Part shown: piece after piece, positions 51,793 through 60,572 of the stretch
Numbering within the stretch: the stretch's first letter is position 1
Layout of the letters: each line of letters begins with the position of its first letter
Assembly: GCF_009830125.1 (NCBI RefSeq)
Contig: NZ_WUPT01000002.1
Location: 62,001-126,000 of the forward strand
Direction: 5' to 3'
DNA length: 64,000 nt
Source: Kangsaoukella pontilimi
GTDB lineage: Bacteria > Pseudomonadota > Alphaproteobacteria > Rhodobacterales > Rhodobacteraceae
The notes under the pieces: model-generated
Told to the model about the DNA's origin: nothing
Databases searched by the model: none
The model's input: only the letters and a program-made list of their open reading frames with translations
Made by a program: the position numbers and the translations under genes

Positions 51793-52542
51793 ATGTCCCT
51801 CTCAGGCGGGTTGAAAACCTTGCACGCGATCGCGCTCTGCGCATGCCTTGCGACAGTGTCGCCGGCAATGCTCCGCGCCGATGAGCGCGTGGAACGCATC
51901 TCGGCAATCTGCCGCTCTGCTGCCCAGATTGCAGCCGACCGCGTCGGCATTCCGGTAGAGATTCTTCACGCAATCTCGCTGACAGAGACGGGTCGAAGGA
52001 TGGCCGGCCAGACCCGACCCTGGCCCTGGACCGTCAATATGGAAGGCAAGGGCGTCTGGTTCGACGATCCAGGAAAGGCTCTTGAGTACGCCAGAACTCA
52101 TCACGCGCGAGGTGCGCGGAGCTTTGATGTCGGCTGTTTCCAGATCAACTACCGCTGGCACGGCAACGCCTTTCAATCGATCGAACATATGTTCGACCCG
52201 GTGTCCAATGCGGTTTACGCGGCGCGGTTCCTGAAGTCGCTCCATGCGGAATTCGGTGATTGGACCCGCGCGGCGGGTGCCTATCATTCGCGGACGCCGA
52301 AATTCGCGCGAAAGTACGAAGCCCGCTTCGAGCGTTTTCTGGCCCGAGCGACCGGCACTCCGGCCAATGAGCCGCCGAGAGATACGCAGGTCGCTTTGGC
52401 GACCGCCGGCGAGCCCCCGCGACGGGAAAGCACCTATCCGCTGTTCCGCGCTGGCGTGGGGCCGCGCAGCGGTGGGTCGCTCGTACCCCTGGGCGCGGCG
52501 CCCGCCTTTGGACGCTTCATCGCGGAGGATAGGGCAAGATGA
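51793..52542 (+). CDS. Lytic transglycosylase (SLT domain) of the flagellar cluster
   Basis: 249 residues. A signal peptide (about 1-30, ending MLRA) leads into an SLT fold: IPVEILHAISLTETGR (catalytic Glu near 58), then FDVGCFQINYRWHG and DPVSNAVYAARFLKSLHAEFGDWTRAAGAYHS. The C-terminal 60 residues are low-complexity. It would open peptidoglycan for rod passage, as SltF does in Rhodobacter sphaeroides. Overlaps flhA by ATGA. Confidence 0.88.
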   Translation: MSLSGGLKTLHAIALCACLATVSPAMLRADERVERISAICRSAAQIAADRVGIPVEILHAISLTETGRRMAGQTRPWPWTVNMEGKGVWFDDPGKALEYARTHHARGARSFDVGCFQINYRWHGNAFQSIEHMFDPVSNAVYAARFLKSLHAEFGDWTRAAGAYHSRTPKFARKYEARFERFLARATGTPANEPPRDTQVALATAGEPPRRESTYPLFRAGVGPRSGGSLVPLGAAPAFGRFIAEDRAR

Positions 52543-54620
52543 ACCTGTCGATTTCCAGCGTCTTCCGACCGACGGTTCTCCTTGCGCTCGCGCTTATGGC
52601 GGTCATCACCATGATGATCCTTCCGATGCCCGCCTGGGTCCTCGATATCGGGCTTGCGACCTCCTTCGCGCTCGCCATCCTTATCTTCACCGTCACGCTT
52701 TTCATCGAGCGGCCCCTCGATTTCTCGGCCTTCCCGACAATCCTTCTGGCGACGCTCATGCTGCGTCTGTCGCTGAACGTCGCCTCGACCAAGCTGATTA
52801 TCGGAGAAGGGCACACCGGTCCGAATGCCGCGGGTGAGGTCATCGCCGGTTTCGCCAGCTTCATCATGGGCGGCAGCCTGTTTCTTGGTCTGGTGGTGTT
52901 CGGCGTCCTGCTGATCGTCAATTTCGTCGTGATCACCAAAGGCGCCGCCCGGATGGCGGAGGTCGGTGCTCGGTTCGCACTGGACGGCATGCCCGGCAAG
53001 CAGCTCGCCATCGACAGCGACATGTCCGCCGGCGCGATCAGCCATGAAGAAGCCAAGGAGCGGCGCGCCCGCGAACAGGCAGAGACGACCTTCTTCGGCT
53101 CACTCGACGGTGCATCGAAATTCGTGAAGGGCGATGCCATCGCAGGCCTTTTGATCACGCTCCTGAACCTTGTCATGGGTCTGATCATCGGGATCGCGGT
53201 CCATGGAATGCCGGCGGGCCAGGCGCTTGAAACCTATGCCATTCTGACCGTGGGCGACGGCCTGGTCAGCCAGATTCCGGCGGTCATCATCTCGATCGCC
53301 TCGGCGCTGCTTCTTGCTCGCGGGGGCGCTACAGGCTCGACCGATATGGCGGTCTTCAGCGAGCTTGGCCGGTTTCCGGCAGCGATCGGAACGGTCGCGT
53401 TTCTGATGATGCTGCTGGCGCTTTTGCCGGGCCTTCCGCTGGTCCCCTTCCTTCTGGGCGCCGCGGCGCTTGGCGCGGTAGCCTTCCGGTTGTCTCAGAC
53501 ACAGTCCGAAGCGGTCAATCCGCCGGATGAGGCCAGTGACCCTGACAGAATGCCCGCCGAGCCAACCATTGGCGACATTCTGGACCTCGATGAGATCCAC
53601 GTGGAATTCGCCACCGACCTCGTGCCGCTCGTGCTGGACGACGCAACCGGGCTGGATGCCCGGATCGCGAATATGCGGAACCATATTGCAACGGCGTTCG
53701 GCGTCATCCTTCCGGAAATCCGCCTGACCGACAACGCAGCGCTTCCGCCGGGGGAGTACGTCATCCGCATTCAGGGCGTCGCGCAGGGGCGCGACCGGCT
53801 TGACCCGAACCGGGTTCTGGTGCTGCTGCCCGGCGACACGTCCGGAATCCCAGCAGGCGAGGATGTGAAAGAGCCTGTCTACGGCGCGCCCGCACGGTGG
53901 GTCGGACGCGGTGCTGCGGATGACGCGGCCATCGCGGGCGCGACGGTGGTCAACCCGGCCGAAGTGCTGGCGACGCACCTTCTTGAGGTCATCAAGACCA
54001 ACTTCCCCAGGCTTCTCGGGCTGAAGGCGCTGCGTCGGCTTCTGGACGCGGTCACGAACCTGCAGGATACCGCGCGAGCCGAGGCGAACCGCCGCCTGAT
54101 CGACGAGCTTGTACCGGACAAGGTGCCGCTGGACCTGCTCTTGTCCGTGCTCCGCCTTCTCTTGGAAGAGCAGGTGTCGATCCGCAACCTGCCGCTGATC
54201 CTCGAGTCGATCTCGGAGGCGCGCGGTGCCGCCGCCACGCCAGAGACAATCTGCGAACATGTCCGGCAACGGCTGGCGTTTCAGATCCTGGCCGATCTCC
54301 GGAATCAGGACGGCGCCATCCCGCTTGTCCAGCTTGCCGGTGACTGGGAAGAGCTTTTCACCACCTATCAGATGGGCGACGACCGGACCGCCGAGGTCGC
54401 TTTGCCGCCGGATATATTCAACCGTCTGACCTCTGCCGTTGCCGAGAAACTTTCGGCTGCTGCCGAAATCGGCCACTACCCAGCCGTCGTCACATCGACC
54501 CGGCGACGCCGTTTCCTCAAGATGGTGCTGGGCAGCAAGGGCATCACCAACCCGGTCTTGTCCTTCGACGAGCTTGGCGGCGAGAGACGACCGTCTCTCG
54601 TCGGACTCGTCTCGGCATGA
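52539..54620 (+). CDS. flhA: Flagellar export gate protein FlhA
   Basis: 693 residues. Eight N-terminal membrane segments with the FHIPEP loop (LRLSLNVASTKLIIGEGHTG, then RFALDGMPGKQLAIDSDMSAG) and a cytoplasmic domain from about 340 carrying the ring-forming motifs (LGLKALRRLLDAVTNLQDTA). Binds export substrates and chaperones below the gate. Followed by overlapping fliR. Confidence 0.96.
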   Translation: MNLSISSVFRPTVLLALALMAVITMMILPMPAWVLDIGLATSFALAILIFTVTLFIERPLDFSAFPTILLATLMLRLSLNVASTKLIIGEGHTGPNAAGEVIAGFASFIMGGSLFLGLVVFGVLLIVNFVVITKGAARMAEVGARFALDGMPGKQLAIDSDMSAGAISHEEAKERRAREQAETTFFGSLDGASKFVKGDAIAGLLITLLNLVMGLIIGIAVHGMPAGQALETYAILTVGDGLVSQIPAVIISIASALLLARGGATGSTDMAVFSELGRFPAAIGTVAFLMMLLALLPGLPLVPFLLGAAALGAVAFRLSQTQSEAVNPPDEASDPDRMPAEPTIGDILDLDEIHVEFATDLVPLVLDDATGLDARIANMRNHIATAFGVILPEIRLTDNAALPPGEYVIRIQGVAQGRDRLDPNRVLVLLPGDTSGIPAGEDVKEPVYGAPARWVGRGAADDAAIAGATVVNPAEVLATHLLEVIKTNFPRLLGLKALRRLLDAVTNLQDTARAEANRRLIDELVPDKVPLDLLLSVLRLLLEEQVSIRNLPLILESISEARGAAATPETICEHVRQRLAFQILADLRNQDGAIPLVQLAGDWEELFTTYQMGDDRTAEVALPPDIFNRLTSAVAEKLSAAAEIGHYPAVVTSTRRRRFLKMVLGSKGITNPVLSFDELGGERRPSLVGLVSA

Positions 54621-55396
54621 TCGCGGCACTGAGCGAACTGACGGATATCGGCGCCGATTTCCTGCTGATCTTCGGACTGGTCTTTCTCAGAACCGGGGGC
54701 GCCATGGCGCTCCTGCCGGCCTTTGGTGAAATGATGGTGCCGGCTCGGGTCCGGCTAGCACTCGGCCTCGCCTTCGCGGCGGTTGTCACGCCGGCAGCCT
54801 CAAGCGGGCTGGAAGCGGCGCTGGCCGCCGGCAATCCCATTCTCGAAGTCGCGCTGTTGGAAATGCTCGCCGGGCTAGTCCTTGGCTTTGCCCTGCGCAT
54901 CCTGATCTTCGTCCTTCAGGTGGCCGGAACGATGGCGGCCCAGGCGACCTCCCTGTCGCAGCTTCTGGGGGGCCAGGGCGTCGACCCGCAACCGGCGTTG
55001 GGAGCGATCCTTGTTCTGGCGGGGCTGGCCCTTGCGACTATGGCCGGGCTCCATGTGCGGCTGGCAGAGATGTTCATAATCTCTTACGCCGCACTCCCGC
55101 CCGGCGCGGTGATCGATCCCGCCTTTCTCGCGGAATGGGGATTTGCGCTTGCCGATGACATGTTTCGCTCGGCTTTCGCACTGGCGATGCCCTTCGTGCT
55201 GGCCTCGATGCTCTATAACCTTGCGCTTGGCGTCATCAACCGTGCCATGCCGCAGTTGATGGTGGCCTTCGTCGGCGCACCTGCCATCACCTGGGGCGCG
55301 CTGCTTCTGCTGGCGCTGGCCGCGCCGGCGATCCTGTCGGTCTGGATCGCGCTTCTGGGCGGCCGGCTTGCCGACCCGCTGGGATTACCCAGATGA
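54617..55396 (+). CDS. fliR: Flagellar export gate protein FliR
   Basis: 259 residues with about six membrane segments (DFLLIFGLVFLRTGGAMALLPAFG; MLAGLVLGFALRILIFVLQVAG; MAAQATSLSQLLGG). FliR closes the spiral FliP5-FliQ4-FliR1 gate. Overlaps flhA and flhB by ATGA on both sides. Confidence 0.94.
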   Translation: MIAALSELTDIGADFLLIFGLVFLRTGGAMALLPAFGEMMVPARVRLALGLAFAAVVTPAASSGLEAALAAGNPILEVALLEMLAGLVLGFALRILIFVLQVAGTMAAQATSLSQLLGGQGVDPQPALGAILVLAGLALATMAGLHVRLAEMFIISYAALPPGAVIDPAFLAEWGFALADDMFRSAFALAMPFVLASMLYNLALGVINRAMPQLMVAFVGAPAITWGALLLLALAAPAILSVWIALLGGRLADPLGLPR

Positions 55397-56478
55397 GCAA
55401 GGACGAAGAAGACAGTTCAGAAAAACCGTTCGACGCCACGCCGCGAAAACTGGAACAGGCGCGCAAGCAAGGCGACGTGCCGATCTCACAAGACCTGCTG
55501 ACCGCCGGTGTCTATTTCTCGGTTCTCGTCTGCGGTGCCGTCTTCGGTCTGTGGTCCGTCTCGGAAATGGGCGCGACGCTGGCGCATCTTCTGGGCCATG
55601 CCGACAGCCACGCCGAGCGTGCGCTCGGACCCGGAACGCTGATCGGTGATTTGCTGGGCGCATTGGCGGTGCCGGGTGCGGTCTGGCTCCTTTTCCCGGT
55701 AGGCGCCGCGCTTCTCGTCGCAATTGCCCAGCGCGCTCTGGTCTTCGCGCCCGCCAAGCTGAACCCGAAGCTCTCGCGCATCTCGCCCTTGAGCAATGCC
55801 AAGCAGAAATTCGGCCGCGACGGGCTTTTCAACTTCGCCAAGAGCGCGGTGAAGCTGGCCGTCTATAGCGGCGCGCTGGCCTATGTCGGGATGACCTGGG
55901 CCGAGGATATTCTCATGTCCTCGGCACTGCCGGTCGAGAGCGCCATGGGACTTGGCGTGGACCTGACGCTGGCCTTCATGTCGGTCGCGCTTCTGGTCAT
56001 CGTCGTGATCGGGGGCATCGATTTTTTCTGGCAGCGGGCTGAGCACATGCGCAAGCAGCGGATGTCCCTGAAAGAGTTGCGCGACGAGCTGAAGGAAAGC
56101 GAGGGCGACCCATACACCAAACAGGCCCGCCGTCAGTTCGGCTATGACATCGCGACGAACCGGATGCTGGCGGATGTCCCTCAGGCCGACGTTGTGGTTG
56201 TGAACCCCACCCACTACGCGGTGGCGCTGAAATGGGCGCGAACCCGCGGCACGGCACCTGTCTGTGTCGCCAAGGGCGTCGACAATGTGGCCCTACGCAT
56301 CCGGCAGGTTGCCGCCGAAGCCGAGGTGCCGATCCATAGCGATCCGCCGACAGCACGGTCGCTTTACGCCACGGTGGAGATTGGCTCCGAGATCCCGCCT
56401 GAGCATTATCGCGCCGTAGCCGCTGCGATACGCTTTGCCGATACCATGCGGCGGCGGTCTGCGGGCGATCCGACATGA
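55393..56478 (+). CDS. flhB: Flagellar export specificity switch protein FlhB
   Basis: 361 residues. Four membrane segments (about 34-56, 92-115, 155-170, 185-212) and a cytoplasmic domain with the self-cleaving NPTHY motif at 271-275. Cleavage switches export from hook to filament subunits. The N-terminus (EKPFDATPRKLEQARKQGDVPIS) is standard. Overlaps fliR and the next gene. Confidence 0.96.
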   Translation: MSKDEEDSSEKPFDATPRKLEQARKQGDVPISQDLLTAGVYFSVLVCGAVFGLWSVSEMGATLAHLLGHADSHAERALGPGTLIGDLLGALAVPGAVWLLFPVGAALLVAIAQRALVFAPAKLNPKLSRISPLSNAKQKFGRDGLFNFAKSAVKLAVYSGALAYVGMTWAEDILMSSALPVESAMGLGVDLTLAFMSVALLVIVVIGGIDFFWQRAEHMRKQRMSLKELRDELKESEGDPYTKQARRQFGYDIATNRMLADVPQADVVVVNPTHYAVALKWARTRGTAPVCVAKGVDNVALRIRQVAAEAEVPIHSDPPTARSLYATVEIGSEIPPEHYRAVAAAIRFADTMRRRSAGDPT

Positions 56479-56885
56479 CGCCAGAGGAGTTGCGCCCCCT
56501 GCTCGCGGTCGTCGCCGAGCAGGTCAGCCTGGCCGCAGCCGATCTTGCGCAGGCCCGCGCCGCCGCGGCGCGCGTCAGACAAGAGCTGGCGCAGCTTGGC
56601 AAAACGCAGGCCGCCAACGCCGATCTGGCCGCAGCGCATATGGCTGAACGCCACGCGCTGTGGCGTCAGAAGGAGCGTGGCAGGCTGTCCGCCGAATTAG
56701 CCGTCCGCATCGCTGAGGCGGAAGGGCGCGCAACGGCGCTGGCCCGCGTCGCCGCAAAGAAAGAAGCGTTGTCGGAGCTCCTGGGGGAGGCAGAGGAAAA
56801 AGCCGCACGACAAAGGCATCGCCGGCAGGACGCCGAGACACAGCTTCAGGAGATGCTCAGACCTCTTGCCGGACGATATCGGTGA
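56475..56885 (+). CDS. Coiled-coil protein after flhB (FliJ-like by architecture)
   Basis: 136 residues, nearly all helical and Ala/Glu/Arg-rich (AADLAQARAAAARVRQELAQ, AELAVRIAEAEGRATALA, EAEEKAARQRHRRQDAETQL). Length and composition resemble FliJ, the small coiled-coil stalk of the export ATPase, and no other fliJ is seen in the window. No sequence motif proves it. It overlaps flhB by ATGA and shares 29 bases of its 3' end with the convergent fliL copy 2. Confidence 0.5.
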   Translation: MTPEELRPLLAVVAEQVSLAAADLAQARAAAARVRQELAQLGKTQAANADLAAAHMAERHALWRQKERGRLSAELAVRIAEAEGRATALARVAAKKEALSELLGEAEEKAARQRHRRQDAETQLQEMLRPLAGRYR

Positions 56886-57345
56886 TCAGAATATCGGTCA
56901 CGATGGGGCCGAGCGTCGCCTGAGCCGCCTCCAGCAGAGCAACCCGCAAAAGCGACAGCCGACCGCTTTCGGTAAAGGGGCCGTCGAATCCTCCGATATG
57001 GGCGTGATCGAAAAGTACGCGCAAAAGGGCATCCCGCAATTTCGGTTCGATCGCGTAGACCTGATCGGATGTACCCGCCTCGGTTTCGAGCGACAGCGAC
57101 ATCACCACGAGAGAGCGGACGCTTTCACCTTTGACCACGGGGACCACAAACTGATTCTGAAGCCGCACGTAGGACGGGGTCTCCTCGGGTTTTTCGGACT
57201 TGTCCTTTTCCTCGGCGGTTTTCTTTTCGCAATCCTCGCCTTCGCATGCCTCTTCAGGCGCTTTGCCGCCCAGAAAATGACCGGCACCCGCGCCGGCACC
57301 AAGGCCCACGACAAGCATCACGACCGGGATGATGAAAGGTTTCAT
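56857..57345 (-). CDS. fliL: Flagellar basal-body-associated protein FliL (copy 2)
   Basis: 162 residues. One membrane segment (FIIPVVMLVVGLGAGAGAG, 4-22), an acidic/lysine-rich linker with two cysteines (EEACEGEDCEKK, about 32-43), and the FliL domain (FVVPVVKGESVRSLVVMSLS...). Differs from copy 1 in its linker and in most residues. Follows flgH in the minus-strand block by 3 bases. Its 3' end overlaps the coiled-coil gene on the other strand by 29 bases. Confidence 0.85.
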   Translation of the reverse strand: MKPFIIPVVMLVVGLGAGAGAGHFLGGKAPEEACEGEDCEKKTAEEKDKSEKPEETPSYVRLQNQFVVPVVKGESVRSLVVMSLSLETEAGTSDQVYAIEPKLRDALLRVLFDHAHIGGFDGPFTESGRLSLLRVALLEAAQATLGPIVTDILITDIVRQEV

Positions 57346-57348
57346 GGC

Positions 57349-58065
57349 TCAGAACGGAAGGATGATGTCGGCCACCTGCTGGCCGTACCGGGGTTGCTGG
57401 ACATCGGTGATCTGACCGCGCCCGCCATAGGAAATTCGTGCCGAGGCGATCTTGTCATAGGTGATCTCGTTCTGCCGGGTAACGTCCTCGGGCCGCACAT
57501 ATCCAGTGACCAGAAGCTCGCGAATCTCGAAATTGACGCGCACTTCCTGGCTGCCCTGAATGCGCAGAACGCCGTTCCCGAGCACGTCGACAACGGTGGC
57601 CGCGATCCGTAGCTCAAGCGTCTCGTTCCGCCGGACGGAGCCATTGCCCGAGCTTCGCGAATTCGAGCTGACATCGGCGCCGTTCGAGAAGCTGTTCTCA
57701 CCCGGCAGAATGCGGTCGGCGATCTGCGGCAGACCCAGCAGCGATGGTGCGGACATGGATTCGCTGCCGTTTCGGGCGCGGGATGTGGAATTCGAGATTT
57801 CCGCCCGCTCGTCGATTTCGATGACCACGGTCAGGATATCGCCGCTACGCTCGGCCCGTCGATCGCCCAGAAGTGAACCACGCGCGCCCGTCCAGAGAGA
57901 CGGAGACACATTCGGCGCCGTCGCAAGTTCCCGGTCGAATGGCGCACGCATGGCGATGGCTTCGACACCGTTGTCGATCGGCGTGAACTCGGGCGGCCGG
58001 CCGATATCCTCAAGCCGGTCACAGCCGAACAGAACGACGCAGAAAATGACAAGGAATGCGCGCAT
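57349..58065 (-). CDS. flgH: Flagellar L-ring lipoprotein FlgH
   Basis: 238 residues from ATG 58065 (GGGAGG upstream). Lipobox L-F-G-Cys15. Body motifs SLWTGARGSLLGDRRAERSGDILTVVIEI and ARISYGGRGQITDVQQPRYGQQVADIILPF are those of FlgH. It forms the outer-membrane bushing of the rod. The frame extends upstream to 58140 without a lipoprotein signal, which rules out that start. Confidence 0.95.
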   Translation of the reverse strand: MRAFLVIFCVVLFGCDRLEDIGRPPEFTPIDNGVEAIAMRAPFDRELATAPNVSPSLWTGARGSLLGDRRAERSGDILTVVIEIDERAEISNSTSRARNGSESMSAPSLLGLPQIADRILPGENSFSNGADVSSNSRSSGNGSVRRNETLELRIAATVVDVLGNGVLRIQGSQEVRVNFEIRELLVTGYVRPEDVTRQNEITYDKIASARISYGGRGQITDVQQPRYGQQVADIILPF

Positions 58066-58069
58066 CGGG

Positions 58070-58492
58070 TTACCCTCCCGGACCGACTTGAATGGATCCG
58101 TCCGGCTGGACGGTGCCCGATATGGTTGTGCGCGAGGCAAGGTTCATGACCCGCACCGCCTCGCCCGACGCACCCCGGTCCAGCGCGCGACCGTCGGTTG
58201 TGATGGTCAGCCCGCCGGTGCGGTAGATCAGCTTCACGGGCTGGTTCCGCTCGACCAGCGCGGCGGGTCCGACATCGCCCAGCAGAATGGGGCGGCCGGG
58301 ATAAAGCATCACGCGCGCCTCGTAGCCGATGGCCTGATCCGGAGAGGTGAGCGTGCCAGGCACGAGGCGGTCGAGACGCCCGACATCCTCGGCGCCCAGA
58401 ACTGTCGCGGGGCGCACAAGACGGAGCGTCGTGAGACTGGTGTCGGCCGGTGCCTGGGACGCGATCAGCAGAAATGCCACGAGAATGCGCAT
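58070..58492 (-). CDS. flgA: P-ring assembly chaperone FlgA
   Basis: 140 residues from ATG 58492, inside the flgG stop (TGATG). A signal peptide (about 1-17, ending PAD) leads to a SAF-like domain (VLGAEDVGRLDRLVPGTLT, MLYPGRPILLGDV, NQPVKLIYRTGGLTITTDGRALDRGASGEAVRVMN). It assists FlgI polymerisation. Shorter than enterobacterial FlgA (about 220), as is usual in alphaproteobacteria. Confidence 0.9.
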   Translation of the reverse strand: MRILVAFLLIASQAPADTSLTTLRLVRPATVLGAEDVGRLDRLVPGTLTSPDQAIGYEARVMLYPGRPILLGDVGPAALVERNQPVKLIYRTGGLTITTDGRALDRGASGEAVRVMNLASRTTISGTVQPDGSIQVGPGG

Positions 58493-59277
58493 CACCGCAC
58501 CTGCACCGTCGCGCCCAGCATCTGGTCGGCGGCGGTGATGACCTTTGAGTTCAATTCGTATCCGCGCTGCGCCTCGATCAGTTCCGAGATTTCGCGCACC
58601 GCATCGACCGAGCTCGATTCCAGATAGCCCTGCCGCACGGTCCCCAACCCGTCCGCACCCGGCGTGGCCACGAACGGCGCACCCGAAGCCGGCGACTCCA
58701 GGAACAGGTTCGACCCGATGGCCTCCAGTCCCTTGGCGTTGGCGAATCCGGCGAGGGTGAATTGCCCCAGCAACTCGGGCTCGACGCGGTCATTGAAGTA
58801 GGCGAATACCTCGCCCTCTCCATTGATCGATATGCTGCGCGCGTCCTCCGGAATGGTCATGTCGGGCACCACCGGATACCCGTCGGATGTGACGATCAGC
58901 CCGTCGGCCGAGCGTTTCAGCCCTCCGTCGCGGGTATAGGCGGACACGCCGGTGGGCAGCGTCACCTCGAGATAGCCCTTGCCTTCTATCGCGATGTCCA
59001 GGTCACCGCCGGTGGACTCGCTCGTCCCCTGCATGACGGTCATCGACACGGCGGTCGGCCGGACCCCGAGACCAAGCTGGACACCAGTGGGCAGGGTTGT
59101 TCCGTCGGACGCATTGATCGTGCCGGGGCGCACCATCTGCTGGTAATGCAGGTCCGCAAATTCGGCGCGACGGGCGTTATAGCCCGTCGTACTCATGTTC
59201 GCGAGGTTGTTCGAGACGACCTCAACCCGGGTTTGCTGGGCGCTCATGCCGGTGGCCGCGATATCGAGGGCGCGCAT
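58492..59277 (-). CDS. flgG: Flagellar distal rod protein FlgG
   Basis: 261 residues from ATG 59277 (AAGGAGA upstream). N-terminus IAATGMSAQQTRVEVVSNNLANMSTTGYNARRAEF and C-terminus ISELIEAQRGYELNSKVITAADQML are diagnostic for FlgG. It forms the distal rod that spans P and L rings. The following gene starts in its stop codon. Confidence 0.95.
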   Translation of the reverse strand: MRALDIAATGMSAQQTRVEVVSNNLANMSTTGYNARRAEFADLHYQQMVRPGTINASDGTTLPTGVQLGLGVRPTAVSMTVMQGTSESTGGDLDIAIEGKGYLEVTLPTGVSAYTRDGGLKRSADGLIVTSDGYPVVPDMTIPEDARSISINGEGEVFAYFNDRVEPELLGQFTLAGFANAKGLEAIGSNLFLESPASGAPFVATPGADGLGTVRQGYLESSSVDAVREISELIEAQRGYELNSKVITAADQMLGATVQVR

Positions 59278-59287
59278 GGTTGTCTCC

Positions 59288-60004
59288 TTATTGTCCGGTG
59301 GTTCTGATGGTGCTGCGGATGCGTTCATCCTCGCGTTCGAGGAAGGTCTGCCCAAGCTCGTAGGCGCGCTGCACCTCGATCATGCGGGTGATCTCGGCCA
59401 CCGCGTTCACATTGGACTGCTCGAGAAAGCCTTGCAGGACACGTCCGTTCAACACGGGGTCCACGCCGTTCTCAGGCGCGAAACGGGTGCCTTCGGCGCG
59501 GGCGATGTCCAGTGGATCTGCCGGTTGGAACAATCCGATCTGCGCAAAAGGCAGGCCATCGGCGGCGAGCGTTCCGTCGGCGCCAACCGTGATGCTGCCG
59601 GCATCGGGCGGCACGAAAATCGGCGCCTCACCCGCGTCGAGAAGGAACGCGCCATCCGGTGCGACCAGCAGCCCCTCGGCGGATGGCGTGAACGATCCTG
59701 CGCGGGTCAGACGCGTACCGCCGGGCGTATCGACCAGAAAGAAGCCGTCCCCCTCAATCGCGAAATCGAAGGTGCCGCCGGTCAGTTGCAGGGACCCCTG
59801 CGACAGATCGACAGCACGCGCGCCTGCGCGGGCCATGGACAGGGACGGATCGTCGGGTCCGATATCTGCCACGAATTCCGAGAAGACGAGCTGTTCGGCG
59901 CGGTAACCCGTCGTGGACATGTTGGCTATGTTCTGGGCGACAGTCGCCATGTCCCGCAGCAGGCCCGATTGCCGCGACAAGGTCACATAGGTGGCGTTCT
60001 CCAT
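59288..60004 (-). CDS. flgF: Flagellar proximal rod protein FlgF
   Basis: 238 residues. N-terminus YVTLSRQSGLLRDMATVAQNIANMSTTGYRAEQLVF and C-terminus ITRMIEVQRAYELGQTFLEREDERI fit FlgF. Separated from fliQ by one base and from flgG by 10. Confidence 0.92.
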   Translation of the reverse strand: MENATYVTLSRQSGLLRDMATVAQNIANMSTTGYRAEQLVFSEFVADIGPDDPSLSMARAGARAVDLSQGSLQLTGGTFDFAIEGDGFFLVDTPGGTRLTRAGSFTPSAEGLLVAPDGAFLLDAGEAPIFVPPDAGSITVGADGTLAADGLPFAQIGLFQPADPLDIARAEGTRFAPENGVDPVLNGRVLQGFLEQSNVNAVAEITRMIEVQRAYELGQTFLEREDERIRSTIRTTGQ

Positions 60005-60005
60005 C

Positions 60006-60272
60006 TCAGTACCCCGCGATCAGGGGCACGACGACCTGCCGGAAATATTCCACCAGCGTCGTCGTCATGAACCCCATGCTGGCCCAGAAGACCGCGATCA
60101 TGGCCGCCAGCTTCGGCACGAAGGTCAGCGTCATTTCCTGGATCGAGGTCAGCGCCTGCACGAGGCCCACCAGGATGCCCGCCGCCAGCGCGACAAGCAG
60201 TATGGGCGTCGACATGATGACGGCGCTCCACAAACCCTGCCTCAACGCATCGAAAAAGACCGCTTCCGACAT
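60006..60272 (-). CDS. fliQ: Flagellar export gate protein FliQ
   Basis: 88 residues with two membrane helices (SAVIMSTPILLVALAAGILVGLVQ and AMIAVFWASMGFMTTTLVEYF) joined by the ALTSIQEMTLTFVPKL loop, the FliQ signature. Starts within the fliE stop (TGATG), so part of the export gate is encoded among rod genes. Confidence 0.95.
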   Translation of the reverse strand: MSEAVFFDALRQGLWSAVIMSTPILLVALAAGILVGLVQALTSIQEMTLTFVPKLAAMIAVFWASMGFMTTTLVEYFRQVVVPLIAGY

Positions 60273-60562
60273 CAGACCGGCATCCTCAGGATTTCCTGAT
60301 AGGCTTCGACCACGCGATCCCGGACCGTCACGGCGGTTTCGACGGCAAGCTGCGTATTTGCCAGCGCCTCGACCAGCGCGTGGGGGTCTGCGCGGCTGGT
60401 CATGGCGGTCTCGGCAACAGCTTCGGTTTCCGCGAGAACCTGCGTGAAATCCTTCAGCGCCTGACCGACGGGCGTCCCGGCCGCGGCGGAGTCGCCGCCC
60501 TGCTGGGACCGTCCTGCGGTTTGGGCGTATCCACGGGCTGCCTGAAGCGCCGAAAAGTCCAT
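60272..60562 (-). CDS. fliE: MS-ring-rod adapter FliE
   Basis: 96 residues. The C-terminal half carries the FliE signature (PHALVEALANTQLAVETAVTVRDRVVEAYQEILRMPV). AAGGAGG lies upstream of the ATG. Coupled to fliQ. Confidence 0.9.
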   Translation of the reverse strand: MDFSALQAARGYAQTAGRSQQGGDSAAAGTPVGQALKDFTQVLAETEAVAETAMTSRADPHALVEALANTQLAVETAVTVRDRVVEAYQEILRMPV

Positions 60563-60572
60563 TCTGTCCTCC

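Noticed and set aside
53100-54629. 509-codon minus-strand frame opposite flhA
   Set aside because: Same reason: antisense to a fully conserved FlhA, no domain, no start signal.
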